Below are positions 17,189 to 26,538 of a stretch of 64,000 bases of DNA, in pieces. Origin of the DNA: Nocardia sp. BMG51109 (GTDB lineage Bacteria > Actinomycetota > Actinomycetes > Mycobacteriales > Mycobacteriaceae); contig NZ_JAFQ01000004.1 in NCBI RefSeq assembly GCF_000526215.1, positions 4,836,001 through 4,900,000 on the forward strand, read 5' to 3'. A program made the translations under genes and the position numbers. The notes under the pieces were generated by a model, which did not search any database, had not been told where the DNA came from, and saw only the letters and a list, made by a program, of their open reading frames with translations. Each line of letters starts with the position of its first letter. Position 1 is the stretch's first letter.

Positions 17189-17517
17189 GTGCTTCGGACC
17201 ATCGGTGCGAGCCGGTGTCGCCGGGCCGGACTCGATGGAGTACCAACCGGTCTCGCGTGTGCGTTCGGTGGCGCCGACGCCTATGAGGCGTGCGCATACA
17301 AATCATGTCATTACATCGTAAACCTCTGCCGCTGTTGATATTCCGGCTACTATTGGTCCATCGACCATTATTCGCATGGTTGTGTGCTCCAGATTGCGTG
17401 CCGTGCTGAATCCATGCCGCAGGAGGCCGGAATGGCTGGCAGGACTGTTTCGTGGATACGACATCGCCGGGTGGGGCGCGTCCGCCGGGGCGTGGTTTCG
17501 CGCATGGATCGGACGCG
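17189..17517. promoter_or_regulatory. AT-richer gap before the XRE regulator
   Basis: About 330 bases. The stretch 17290-17370 is clearly lower in GC than its surroundings and is a plausible promoter for the regulator. Small open frames here look like chance. Confidence 0.45.
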
Positions 17518-18858
17518 ATGATGACCAGGCCGATTCGTACGTGTACCCGGTGCGGCAGCAGGCTGGCGCGCGACAACGGCGGCGTGCTCTGTGCCCCCTG
17601 CGGCCATCTCCAGGACCGCCCGCCCAGGTTGTCACTCGATGCGTGGCGCAGCGATTCCATGCGAGAAGTGCTGCGCAGCAGGGATATCGGAGCGGTTCTT
17701 CGAACATGGCGGCATCATCCGGCGCACGGCTCCCGGCCCATCTCGCAGACCGAACTCGCACCGTGGCTCGGTATCACGCAGGGCCAGCTCAGCCGGATCG
17801 AGAACGGCCGCAACCGAGTTCGTGATCTGGACAAGCTCATGCAGTACGCCCGGGTGCTGGGTGTGCCGGCGGAACTGCTGTGGTTCGAGGTCGAGGACGA
17901 GGAACCGCCGCGACCGCCGGCCACCCGAACCCTGCGACTGAGTACCGGCACGGTGCCCGCCACCGTGTCGACGCCGGGACCGATGCTCGCCGATTCGCTG
18001 CTGACCACGCTGGACGAGTACGTGCTCACCGACAACCTCGCCGGACCGCATTCGCTGCTTCCGATCGTCACCCAGCAGGTGCAGTTCATCGAGCGCCTCG
18101 AGGAGACCAGCCGCGGCCGCACCCGCACGAGACTCCGGGCGGCGCGCGCCCGGTTCGCCGAATTCCTGGGCTGGCTGCACCAGGACGCCGGACATCTCGA
18201 TGCGGCCGTCGAGTGGACGGCGCACGCCGTCGGCCTCGCCCGGGAGCTGCGGGACGACCGGTTGCTGGCCTACATCCGGATGCGGCAGGGCAACTTGGCC
18301 TTCGACGCTGACAATCCGCAGGCCACCATCGACCTCGCCGAGGCGGCGCTGCGTACCTCCGCCGATCTCACGGCCCGGCAACGGGCCACGACATTGCGCC
18401 AGCTGGCGCACGGTCACGCCCGGCTCGGTAACGGCGACGCGTGTGCGCGGGCCCTCGGCCAGGCATGGGAGAACGCGGCCCGCCCCGGAAATGCCGACGA
18501 CGACCTGGCCGGCTACTGCACACCCGAATATCTGGCGATGGAGGCCGCGCAGTGCCAGATCGCGCTCGGCCGTCCCGACCAGGCCATCAACGTCCTGGAG
18601 CCCCGCCTTCCTCGATGGCATCCCGAGAATCGTCGCGACCTCGGCCGTGGCCTCACCCTCTTCGCGGTGGCGCTGGCCCGGACCAGGCAGCCCGACAAGG
18701 CCTTGGACGTTGCCGGGCACGCGCTGGCCGTCACCGCCGAAACGCGTTCCACCAGAACCGAACTCCAGCTCTATCGGGTCGTCCGCGAACTACATGTCAA
18801 CGATGCGCACGACCATGCCGCCGAACTCCGTATCGCGTTGCACAGGATGTTGCGATAG
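17518..18858 (+). CDS. XRE-family regulator with TPR-like C-terminus
   Basis: 446 residues from ATG 17518; the second ATG at 17521 is equally possible, and the longer frame lacks a better start. A Cys4 mini-ribbon opens the protein (CTRCG...CAPCG). The helix-turn-helix follows (SQTELAPWLGITQGQLSRIE then NGRNRVRDLDKL), and the remaining 300 residues are helical repeats typical of large actinomycete regulators that sense small molecules or peptides. It is convergent with no gene and near the terpenoid operon, so it may control the cluster; that link is inferred only from position. Confidence 0.85.
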   Translation: MMTRPIRTCTRCGSRLARDNGGVLCAPCGHLQDRPPRLSLDAWRSDSMREVLRSRDIGAVLRTWRHHPAHGSRPISQTELAPWLGITQGQLSRIENGRNRVRDLDKLMQYARVLGVPAELLWFEVEDEEPPRPPATRTLRLSTGTVPATVSTPGPMLADSLLTTLDEYVLTDNLAGPHSLLPIVTQQVQFIERLEETSRGRTRTRLRAARARFAEFLGWLHQDAGHLDAAVEWTAHAVGLARELRDDRLLAYIRMRQGNLAFDADNPQATIDLAEAALRTSADLTARQRATTLRQLAHGHARLGNGDACARALGQAWENAARPGNADDDLAGYCTPEYLAMEAAQCQIALGRPDQAINVLEPRLPRWHPENRRDLGRGLTLFAVALARTRQPDKALDVAGHALAVTAETRSTRTELQLYRVVRELHVNDAHDHAAELRIALHRMLR

Positions 18859-19112
18859 GCAGCCGGTAGTAATTCGCCCGTCCAGATCCGTTCCACCGAT
18901 TGCCGCCGTGCCGCGGTCGGATGTGCGGGACGCGAGCCGTCTCTCCGGGTGCCTACCGATGCCTGCCCGAAGTTCGCCAAGAAGTTGCTGATTCGTTGTG
19001 GTTCGACCGAGTGTGTCTCCGAAATTGGCTGATTCTCGCCAATAGGCTGGCCGCCGCCGGTTGGCGATTCCGTTCGGACAGCAGTGGTCGTTGCGACGAA
19101 GAGGGGATTGTG

Positions 19113-21053
19113 GTGGACGGGACGATGGCTGAATCTCTGCGAATTTCGATAGAGACGATGTTCTTCGGCTGTGCGCTCGCCTTGGCCGTGTGCTCGGTGG
19201 CGGTCGTCGTGCGTCAGTTTTCGATGCGCATGCGGCGGCTGGATCCACTGGTGCCGACCGCCGCCTCGATCTGTTCACTGGCCGCTTGCTGGCCCTTCGT
19301 AGGGGCGAGCGCGGCGATGGTGGGGGCGTACGTCGCGGTGGCGTTGGTGCGGTACCGGTGCCGATATCTGCATCCGGGCGGTGCCGCCGTGGTGGTGTAC
19401 GGCGCGTCGGCCACCGTGATGTCGACGATCTGGATCGGCTGTTATGCGTTCGCCCCCGGCTTCAGCGGGCCGACCCGGGTGCTCCTGCTGGGATTGGTGC
19501 TCGTGCTCGTGGCGTGCGCGCCGACCAGCCTGCTGCAGAGTTTCCTCGCCCTCGAATTCCTGTACCGGGATCACTGGTCGACCGTGCCTCGGCCGATCGT
19601 CCCGCCGCCCGGCGATTACCGGCCGCGCGTGTCGGTTCATCTGCCCTGTCACCGTGAGCCGCCCGACGTCGTGATAGCCACGCTCGACAGTCTCGCGCGA
19701 CAGGACTACGACAATTTCGAGGTCGTGGTCATCGATAACAACACGAGCGATCCCGCGCTCTGGCGACCGGTCGAGGCGCACTGCCGCACCCTGGGCCCGC
19801 AGTTTCGTTTCTTTCACGTCGAAGGACTCACCGGAGCGAAGTCGGGTGCGCTGAACTACGCGCTGGAGCGCACCGACCCCGACGCCGAGTTGATCGGACT
19901 CGTCGACGCCGACTATCAGGCCACACCTGCTTTCCTGTCGGATCTGGTCGGTCACTTCCGGGACCCGCAGGTGGGATATGTCCAGTCGCGCTACGACTTT
20001 CGCGACTGGACCCACCGGCTGTTCCATCGCATGTGCTTCTGGGAGTACCGATTCGCGTTTCCGACGGTGATGCGCAGCCTGTACGAGCGGCAAGCCGGAT
20101 TCCCGATGGGGACGATGGGAATTCTGCGCAAGTCGGCGCTGGTCGAGGTCGGGGGATGGGCCTGCTGGTCGCTGACGGAGGATTCCGAACTCGGCCTGCG
20201 CCTGCATGCCGCCGGATATCGGGCGGTCCTCGCACAGGAAAGCTACGGATACGGCCTGATTCCGGAACGGTTCTCCGACTATGCCAAGCAACGGTTCCGC
20301 TGGACCTACGGACCGGTCCAGACACTGAAACACCATTGGCGACTACTGGTGCCGAATCCGTGGGGACCACCCTCGTCGCTGTCGGCAAGCCAGCGCGTGC
20401 TCCAACTGCACTGGTCGACGGCGCATATATCGACGATGATCGGCGTCATGGTCGGCGGGCCGCTGACGGTGGGATTGGTGGCGTCGATCATATCGCACGG
20501 TGAGTCGTGGCCGGTCGGTGCGAATACCCTGCTGGCGGTCGGGCTCGCGGTCGCATTGCAGCCGTTGCTCCGATGGACCGCTGTCCACCGGGTCACGGGT
20601 GCGCACTGGTCGCAGATCGTTGCGGGTGCGTTCGCCTCGTCGTCGATCACCTACACCATCGCGATGTCCAATCTCAGCGCCTTGTTCACCAGCAACACCG
20701 CGTGGCGGCGGACCGATAAATTCCGCGCCCACCGTCGCGGATCGAGCTGGCGCGCAATCAGGTCCGCGCGAGCCGAGTTCATTTTCGGCGGGTGCCTCGC
20801 CGTTCTCGCGGTGATCGCGTTCGTGGTGGACCACCGCAGCGGGTTGGTGATTCTGGAAGCGATGATCGCGCTGCGGGCGTTCCGGCTGTTGACCGCGCCG
20901 ATGGCGGCGGTGATCGCGGATGTCGCCATCGACCGGGACCTGCCCCGGGATGTCGCCGCCGATCGGCGACCGGCCGCCGAAGCAGCCGATCGGCGGCCCG
21001 CCGGCGACCTATCGGATGCGGCGGCCCTCGAGATCGGAGGGCGGTCGGTGTGA
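19113..21053 (+). CDS. Membrane GT2 glycosyltransferase (cellulose-synthase-like)
   Basis: About 646 residues from a GTG at 19113 preceded by GAAGAGGGGA. Four hydrophobic segments lie in the first 150 residues. The GT2 domain follows: VSVHLPCHREPPDVV, VVIDNNTSD, the DxD-type metal site GLVDADYQ, the acceptor-side TEDSELGLRLHAAGY, and KQRFRWTYGPVQ, equivalent to Q/RxxRW. More membrane spans close the protein. It is expected to polymerise or transfer a sugar from a nucleotide donor across the membrane. The stop overlaps the xylanase start (GTGA). GTG 19110 or ATG 19125 are alternative starts. Confidence 0.87.
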   Translation: MDGTMAESLRISIETMFFGCALALAVCSVAVVVRQFSMRMRRLDPLVPTAASICSLAACWPFVGASAAMVGAYVAVALVRYRCRYLHPGGAAVVVYGASATVMSTIWIGCYAFAPGFSGPTRVLLLGLVLVLVACAPTSLLQSFLALEFLYRDHWSTVPRPIVPPPGDYRPRVSVHLPCHREPPDVVIATLDSLARQDYDNFEVVVIDNNTSDPALWRPVEAHCRTLGPQFRFFHVEGLTGAKSGALNYALERTDPDAELIGLVDADYQATPAFLSDLVGHFRDPQVGYVQSRYDFRDWTHRLFHRMCFWEYRFAFPTVMRSLYERQAGFPMGTMGILRKSALVEVGGWACWSLTEDSELGLRLHAAGYRAVLAQESYGYGLIPERFSDYAKQRFRWTYGPVQTLKHHWRLLVPNPWGPPSSLSASQRVLQLHWSTAHISTMIGVMVGGPLTVGLVASIISHGESWPVGANTLLAVGLAVALQPLLRWTAVHRVTGAHWSQIVAGAFASSSITYTIAMSNLSALFTSNTAWRRTDKFRAHRRGSSWRAIRSARAEFIFGGCLAVLAVIAFVVDHRSGLVILEAMIALRAFRLLTAPMAAVIADVAIDRDLPRDVAADRRPAAEAADRRPAGDLSDAAALEIGGRSV

Positions 21054-22225
21054 CCGCGCTCGTTCGGCCGGCGCGGCCGCCCGGCCGCCGCATCCGGGAC
21101 AGCCTGTCGGGACGCATGATCGCGCTACTGGCCTCGGGCGCCGCGTTCCTGATGACGGCGTCGATCGGCACGCCCGCCGTCGCGAGCGGTACGCCCGGGC
21201 AGTCGCGCGACGAGTTGCCGGTGACCCGGTCCGAGCAGACCTCGCCGCCGAATCTCGAGGAGTCCGAGTCGACTCGTTCGCTGGCCGATCGGGCGGGTGT
21301 CACCCTCGGAGCCGCCGTCGACGCGGAATATCTCGGCGAACCGGAGTACGCGCGAACCCTGCGGTCGACGTTCAACAGCGTGACCCCCGAGAACGAGCTG
21401 AAATGGAGTTCGATACATCCCCGGCGCGACGTCTGGGATTTCGCGCGGATGGATCGCATCGTCGAGTTCGCCACGGCGAACGGTCTCGCGGTGAAGGGCC
21501 ACACCCTGCTCTGGGATCAGGCGAAAGGCGGTCATCTGCCGCAGTGGGTCCGCGAGATCACCGACCGCGACGAACTACTCGGCGTGGTGCGCGACCATAT
21601 GCGGACGCTGTTCGAGCGTTATCGGGGCCGGGTCGACCGGTGGGATGTGGTGAACGAGCCGCTGGAAACGCACGGGACCGAGACGTACGCGAACCACTTC
21701 TACCGGGTCATCGGGCCCGATTACGTTGCCGAGGCATTCCGGATCGCACGCGAGCTCGACGGCGGCGCAAGGCTTTTCCTGAACGAGGGCGCCATCGAAT
21801 ACGATCCGGCGAAAATCGAAGCTCTCGAGCGGGTGGTCCGGAAGTTGAAGCGGGAGGGCGTCCCCGTCGACGGTGTGGGCCTGCAATCCCATCTCGTGCA
21901 CGGCGCCGTGCCGGACGGCTATGCGGCGATGCTGGCCGACCTGCGTTCGGCCGGGGTCGACGTCGCGGTCACCGAGCTGGACATTCCCGTCCGGGACCAC
22001 ACGTCCGACCCGCTCCGTACCCAAGCCGAGGCGTACCGGAAGGTGTTCGAGGCATGCCTCGCCGTGGAGTGTCACGACATCACGACATGGGGGTTCACCG
22101 ACAAGTACACCTGGATCGACGACTTTCTCGGTGCGGGGTGTGCGCCGCTGCCGTTCGATGCCCGATACCGGCCCAAACCGGCGCTGTTCGCTATTCGAGA
22201 GGCCCTGAACGAAACCGGCGGGTAG
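21050..22225 (+). CDS. Secreted GH10 endo-beta-1,4-xylanase-like hydrolase
   Basis: 391 residues from GTG 21050 overlapping the glycosyltransferase stop. The signal peptide has arginines, then ALLASGAAFLMTASIG, and probably cleaves after AVA. A single GH10 barrel follows: FNSVTPENELKW, VKGHTLLWD, the acid/base Glu in WDVVNEPLE, GVGLQSHL, and the nucleophile Glu in VTELDIP. There is no carbohydrate-binding module. Coupling to a polysaccharide synthase-like GT2 suggests that it trims or releases the polymer made by that enzyme rather than scavenging plant xylan. This is inference. Confidence 0.92.
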   Translation: MTALVRPARPPGRRIRDSLSGRMIALLASGAAFLMTASIGTPAVASGTPGQSRDELPVTRSEQTSPPNLEESESTRSLADRAGVTLGAAVDAEYLGEPEYARTLRSTFNSVTPENELKWSSIHPRRDVWDFARMDRIVEFATANGLAVKGHTLLWDQAKGGHLPQWVREITDRDELLGVVRDHMRTLFERYRGRVDRWDVVNEPLETHGTETYANHFYRVIGPDYVAEAFRIARELDGGARLFLNEGAIEYDPAKIEALERVVRKLKREGVPVDGVGLQSHLVHGAVPDGYAAMLADLRSAGVDVAVTELDIPVRDHTSDPLRTQAEAYRKVFEACLAVECHDITTWGFTDKYTWIDDFLGAGCAPLPFDARYRPKPALFAIREALNETGG

Positions 22226-22226
22226 G

Positions 22227-22817
22227 TCAGGCGCCGGTCGGTACGGGCGGGTTGGCCGCCGTTATCTCGATGCCGTACGCACGCAATTGCCGGATCTTGT
22301 CGCGATTGCCGGTGAGCAACTCGATCCGCGGCATGCCCAGGGCGAAAAGCATTTGTGCCGCCACCCGATAGTCCCGCTCGTCGGCATCGTGCCCGAGTAT
22401 GCGGTTGGCCTCGTAGGTGTCGTATCCGGCGTCCTGAACCAGGTAGGCGTCGAGTTTGTTGTACAAACCGATGCCACGGCCCTCCTGGCGCAGGTACAGC
22501 AGCGCGCCGCCGCGCTGCGCGATTCGAATCAGCGAATGCCGCAGCTCCGGCCCGCATCGGCAACGGTCGCAACCGAATACATCGCCGGTCAGGCATTCGC
22601 TGTGCACCCGGACCAGCGGGACATCCCGATGCGGCCGGGCGGGGCGGGCGGGAACTATCGCCAGATGCTCGCGCCCGTCGACGAGATGGTCGAACGTGAC
22701 GAGTTCGGCGTCGGCTCGGACGCCGCGCGACAGCACGGCGGGAATTCGCGCGCGTATTCTCGCCCGGGGTATTCCGGAACTCGGTGATCTGGGCGGGACG
22801 ATCGGTGTGAGCGTCAT
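22227..22817 (-). CDS. ribA: GTP cyclohydrolase II, stand-alone
   Basis: 196 residues from the ATG at 22815-22817. Zinc ligands are visible as Cys75, Cys86 and Cys88 in HSECLTGDVFGCDRCRCG; the substrate loop is LRQEGRGIGLYNKLDAY. It opens GTP to 2,5-diamino-6-ribosylamino-pyrimidinone phosphate, the first riboflavin step. The DHBP-synthase half usually fused in actinomycete RibBA is absent and no other rib gene is near. Its stop is one base from the xylanase stop (convergent genes). It is probably a paralogue serving flavin supply or a specialised pathway. Confidence 0.92.
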   Translation of the reverse strand: MTLTPIVPPRSPSSGIPRARIRARIPAVLSRGVRADAELVTFDHLVDGREHLAIVPARPARPHRDVPLVRVHSECLTGDVFGCDRCRCGPELRHSLIRIAQRGGALLYLRQEGRGIGLYNKLDAYLVQDAGYDTYEANRILGHDADERDYRVAAQMLFALGMPRIELLTGNRDKIRQLRAYGIEITAANPPVPTGA

Positions 22818-23092
22818 CGTGACAGCATTCCGATACACCTCACGGGTTTCGTGACAGCGCCGCCACCGTGTTCGGAGCGAGAGGTGGCCGACGGAATCGA
22901 ATCGGATGGGCATCAACACGGTCGGTGGACGACAGATTCGGCAACGCCGGGATCGTGCCTTCGATATGCGTCTCACGCATCTCGGCCATACACGAGATGC
23001 CGGTGCCCACCGCCGACGGCGGTAAGACACTGGGATCGTACCTGCCTCATCGCAGGTGACCGACTCGGACACACCGAAATCGGAAGGGAAAC
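22818..23092. promoter_or_regulatory. Divergent gap between GTP cyclohydrolase II and P450 genes
   Basis: 275 bases that should hold both promoters. A purine-rich GGAAGGGAAAC sits just before the P450 ATG at 23093 and acts as its ribosome site. No clear operator was recognised. Confidence 0.4.
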
Positions 23093-24508
23093 ATGGCGTC
23101 CGCATCTACGATTCCACGAGCCCCCGGCCGTGTGCCCGTGCTCGGGCACGCCGTCCCGCTGTTGACCGCCCCGCTCGACTTCCTCGAGTCGCTACCCGAG
23201 CACGGCGATCTCGTCGAAGTCCGCATCGGCCCCGCGACCGCGATCGTGGTCTGCGACCCGGCATCGACGCGCCGGGTGCTGCGCGACGATCGCACGTTCG
23301 ACAAGGGCGGACCGCTGTTCGATCGGGCGCGGGAGGTCCTGGGCAACGGGCTGGCCAGCTGCCCGTACGACATGCACAGGCGGCAGCGGCGCCTGGTCCA
23401 GCCCGCGTTCCGCCCCGCCCGGCTGGCGCGGTATGCGGACGCCATGACGGCCCGCATCGCGGAGCTGACCGAATCCTGGTGTGGTGGACAGACAGTCGAT
23501 GTCGTCCCGGAGATGCAGGCCCTCACCGCTCGTGTCACGGTCGAGACGATGTTCGCCGACTCCCTGGAGCCCGCCGAACTGCGGGCGGCGCTGGACGACC
23601 TGACCACGATCGCCACCGGCTGGTACCGCCGCATGTTCCAGCCGTCCGCCCTGCGGCGGCTGCCCAGCCGCGGCAGCCGCCGCTATCGGCGAGCGAACGC
23701 ACGCCTGCGCGGCCTCGTCGACCGGCTCGTCGCGGATCGCCGCGCCGCCGGTGTCGACAGCGGAGGTCTCGAGAGCGGAGGTCTCGAGAGCGGGGATCTG
23801 TTGTCGGCGTTGCTGTCCGCCCGCGATCCCGAGGGCGACGGCGGTGGCCTGACCGATGCCGAGATCGCCGATCAGATCATGACGTTCTTCATCGGCGGGA
23901 CCGAGACCACGGCGAACGTGTTGGCGTGGGCGCTGTATGCCCTCGGCCGGCATCCGGACATCGCGGACCGGGTAGCGGACGAGGCGGACGCCGTCCTCGC
24001 CGGCCGGCCGGCGCGCCACCCCGATCTGCCTCGGCTCCCGGTGACCGGCCGGGTGATCACGGAGACCATGCGGCTGTGGCCGCCCGCATGGATGATCACC
24101 CGGACGACCCGCACTCGCACACAGCTCGGCGGATACCCGATCGAGCCCGGTACCACCGTGGTCTTCAGCCCTTACCTGCTGCATCGCCGGCCCGGTGCCT
24201 ACCCGGATCCCGAGCGGTTCGATCCCGATCGCTGGTCACCCGATCGACCGTCCTCCGTTCCGCGCGAGGCATTCATTCCTTTCGGCGACGGTGCCCGCAG
24301 ATGCCTGGGCGACAATTTCGGCAAGACCGAGGCCGCGCTCACGCTGGCGACCATCGCCGGTCGGTGGCGGCTCGAGCCGATATCCGGAACGCATGTCCGG
24401 CCCGCCATCGGCACGTTCATGAGCCCGCGGGGTTTGCGGATGCGCGCGGTGGCTCGGCACGGGTGCCGGGGTGCCGGCCTGATTCGGAAAATCGATGGAG
24501 CACGGTAG
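23093..24508 (+). CDS. Cytochrome P450 paired with class I terpene synthase
   Basis: 471 residues. Motifs: MHRRQRRLVQPAFRPARL (C-helix), FFIGGTETTANVLAWALY (I-helix with Glu-Thr), ETMRLWPPAW (ExxR) and FGDGARRCLGDNFG (haem loop). The long form with ETMRLWPP and RRPGAYPDPERFDPDRW resembles the sesquiterpene oxidases of actinomycetes (CYP170/CYP183-like). A 15-base direct repeat encodes GGLES twice near residue 223, an expanded surface loop. It ends 15 bases before the terpene synthase start, so the two are co-transcribed, and the P450 probably oxidises that synthase's product. Confidence 0.9.
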   Translation: MASASTIPRAPGRVPVLGHAVPLLTAPLDFLESLPEHGDLVEVRIGPATAIVVCDPASTRRVLRDDRTFDKGGPLFDRAREVLGNGLASCPYDMHRRQRRLVQPAFRPARLARYADAMTARIAELTESWCGGQTVDVVPEMQALTARVTVETMFADSLEPAELRAALDDLTTIATGWYRRMFQPSALRRLPSRGSRRYRRANARLRGLVDRLVADRRAAGVDSGGLESGGLESGDLLSALLSARDPEGDGGGLTDAEIADQIMTFFIGGTETTANVLAWALYALGRHPDIADRVADEADAVLAGRPARHPDLPRLPVTGRVITETMRLWPPAWMITRTTRTRTQLGGYPIEPGTTVVFSPYLLHRRPGAYPDPERFDPDRWSPDRPSSVPREAFIPFGDGARRCLGDNFGKTEAALTLATIAGRWRLEPISGTHVRPAIGTFMSPRGLRMRAVARHGCRGAGLIRKIDGAR

Positions 24509-24523
24509 CTGTCTGGAGGCCGG

Positions 24524-25555
24524 ATGCAACAGTTCTACGACCACCTCGAAATCTCGCCGATCGAGCTGCCGTTTCCAGTGGCGAGGAGAAATCCGCGTGC
24601 CGGCCGTGCCGATGTCGAGACCAGGAGGTGGCTCTACGACAAGGGGCTGCTGCGGAGTCCCGCGGCCAGGCGTCGTTGCGTGCACCAGAATTACGGTTCC
24701 CTGATGGCGTACGCGTATCCCCGGGCAACCCGGGAAAGTCTTGCGTTGTGCCAGAAATGGCTCACCATCGGGTTCTTCTTCGACGATATCTGCACCGAAG
24801 GTGATCCGTCGCCCGGGGAGATGCACTCGGCGGTGGCGCGCATCGCGGAGACGTTGGAGTCGGGCTCGGTGGTGGGCGGCCGGTCCGATGGGCCGTGTCT
24901 GCGGGCGCTGGCCGAGCTGCGGCAGGTGACCCTGGCCGGGCGGTCGCCCGCCTGGTGCGACCGGTTCCTGCGGAATGCCCTCGACTTCTACGAGGGATTT
25001 CTCGAAGAGTTCCGAAACCAGACCGCGGGGAGCGCCGGGAGCATCGGAGACTACATCGCCTTGCGGCGCAAGACGGTCGGCATGACGCATGCCTTCGACT
25101 TGATGGAGATCGCCGAACGGACCGAGCTACCGGAAAGGCTCTACGACTGCCCGGAATGGGCGGGGCTCCGGGATGCCACCATCGATGTTATCGCTTACAT
25201 CAACGACATTCTCGGTTTGCAGAAGGAACTGATCCACGGCGAGGTGAACAACCTCGTCCTGGTCATCGAGAATTCCGCCGCGGTGGACCGTGCCGAGGCC
25301 GTGGCCCGTGCCCGGGCACTGCTCGAATCCCGCCTCGCGGACTACCTGCGGCTGGAGCAGTCGTTGCCCGAGGCGTTCGCCCGGCTCGAACTCGGCGGCA
25401 CCGTCGAAGCCGGCGCCCGGCGGTGCGTGGCCGGTTACCGCGACTGGATGGCGGGTTACCTGCATTGGCACCTGTCGGAAACCTCGCGATACGAGGGTGC
25501 GGGAAAGGCGTCGAGCCAGGAACTCAGCTGTCTGGAAAACATGATGGGAGCCTGA
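24524..25555 (+). CDS. Class I terpene synthase
   Basis: 343 residues of the bacterial terpene cyclase fold. The Asp-rich motif is F-F-D87-D88-I-C-T-E92, a DDxxxE variant. The pyrophosphate sensor is R181-R-K-T-V-G. The NSE triad is N227-D-I-L-G231-L-Q-K-E235, with Gly where Ser or Thr usually stands. The C-terminal RY pair is in SETSRYEG. It ionises a prenyl diphosphate (FPP or GGPP) to a cyclic hydrocarbon or alcohol. The preceding P450 gene is in the same unit. It could use GGPP made by the 7137-8159 synthase or even the product of the class II cyclase. Confidence 0.88.
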   Translation: MQQFYDHLEISPIELPFPVARRNPRAGRADVETRRWLYDKGLLRSPAARRRCVHQNYGSLMAYAYPRATRESLALCQKWLTIGFFFDDICTEGDPSPGEMHSAVARIAETLESGSVVGGRSDGPCLRALAELRQVTLAGRSPAWCDRFLRNALDFYEGFLEEFRNQTAGSAGSIGDYIALRRKTVGMTHAFDLMEIAERTELPERLYDCPEWAGLRDATIDVIAYINDILGLQKELIHGEVNNLVLVIENSAAVDRAEAVARARALLESRLADYLRLEQSLPEAFARLELGGTVEAGARRCVAGYRDWMAGYLHWHLSETSRYEGAGKASSQELSCLENMMGA

Positions 25556-25597
25556 CCGAACTTGCCGCCGGCGACACGGCCGATCAGCTGATCGTCG

Positions 25598-26413
25598 TCA
25601 CGGCTTGCGGCCGACGGCTCCGTACATCGCGATATCGGCATCGTCGATACTGCCGATGTCGATCGGGTCGGGGCGCCACTTGTGCATCTGCACCAGGCCG
25701 GGCTCCTCGAGTTCGAGACCCTCGAAGAAACGCTCGGCCTGTTCCTTCGGGCGCCATCGCAGGGTCTCGCCGTGTGCGTGGTACTCCTCGCGGACCTTGG
25801 CGAGGGGTTCGGGGGCGAAATCGTCGGTGGCGATGGTCGCGGCGAAATAGCTTCCCGGCGGCAGGACGTCGATCACGTGCCGGGCGACGCGCAGCGCCTC
25901 GTCGTCGTCCTCGATGAAGTGCAGCATGGCGATCAGCATCAGCCCGATGGGCTGGTCGAGGTCGAGGGTGTCGCGCAGCTGCGGGGCGGCGAGTATCTTT
26001 TCCGGCTCGCGCATGTCGGCGTCGATGTACGCCGTCTTCCCGTGGCCGTTCCCGGTCATCAGCGCCCGGGCGTGGGCGAGCACGATCGGGTCGTTGTCGG
26101 CGTACACGACGCACGCGTCGGGCACGACCGCCTGCACGACCTCGTGCAGGTTGGGCTGGGTGGGGATGCCGGTCCCGATATCCAGGAACTGGCGGACGCC
26201 GCGCTCGGCGGCCAGGAACCGGCCCGCCCGGTGCATGAACGCCCGGTTGGCCCGCATATGGGTGCGCAGCGCCGGCCACACGCGCAGGGACGCCTCGGCG
26301 GCCTCGCGATCGGCCTCGAAGTTGTCCTTGCCGCCCAGGATGTAGTCGTAGATGCGGGCGCCGTGCGCCCGATCGAGTCCTAGGTCGATCCCCGCGTCGC
26401 CTGGCTCGTTCAT
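25598..26413 (-). CDS. SAM-dependent methyltransferase, PF04672 (DUF574) type
   Basis: 271 residues. The family N-terminus (DRAHGARIYDYILGGKDNF) is distinctive, followed by motif I QFLDIGTGIPTQPNLHEV, the acidic VVYADNDPIVL, and LMLIAMLHFIEDDDEAL. These proteins are very numerous in Streptomyces and Nocardia; most have no known substrate. Convergent with the terpene synthase, ending 42 bases from it. Confidence 0.92.
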   Translation of the reverse strand: MNEPGDAGIDLGLDRAHGARIYDYILGGKDNFEADREAAEASLRVWPALRTHMRANRAFMHRAGRFLAAERGVRQFLDIGTGIPTQPNLHEVVQAVVPDACVVYADNDPIVLAHARALMTGNGHGKTAYIDADMREPEKILAAPQLRDTLDLDQPIGLMLIAMLHFIEDDDEALRVARHVIDVLPPGSYFAATIATDDFAPEPLAKVREEYHAHGETLRWRPKEQAERFFEGLELEEPGLVQMHKWRPDPIDIGSIDDADIAMYGAVGRKP

Positions 26414-26538
26414 GATTCTCGCTCCGTTCCGTTGCCGACCATGATCGTCTTCTCGATCCTATGGTCTCCGCGCAACCGTTCGGTCACGGGACGAACACCG
26501 TGCCGCACAAGCGGTTCTGTCGTCGGTTGTCGAGGTCG

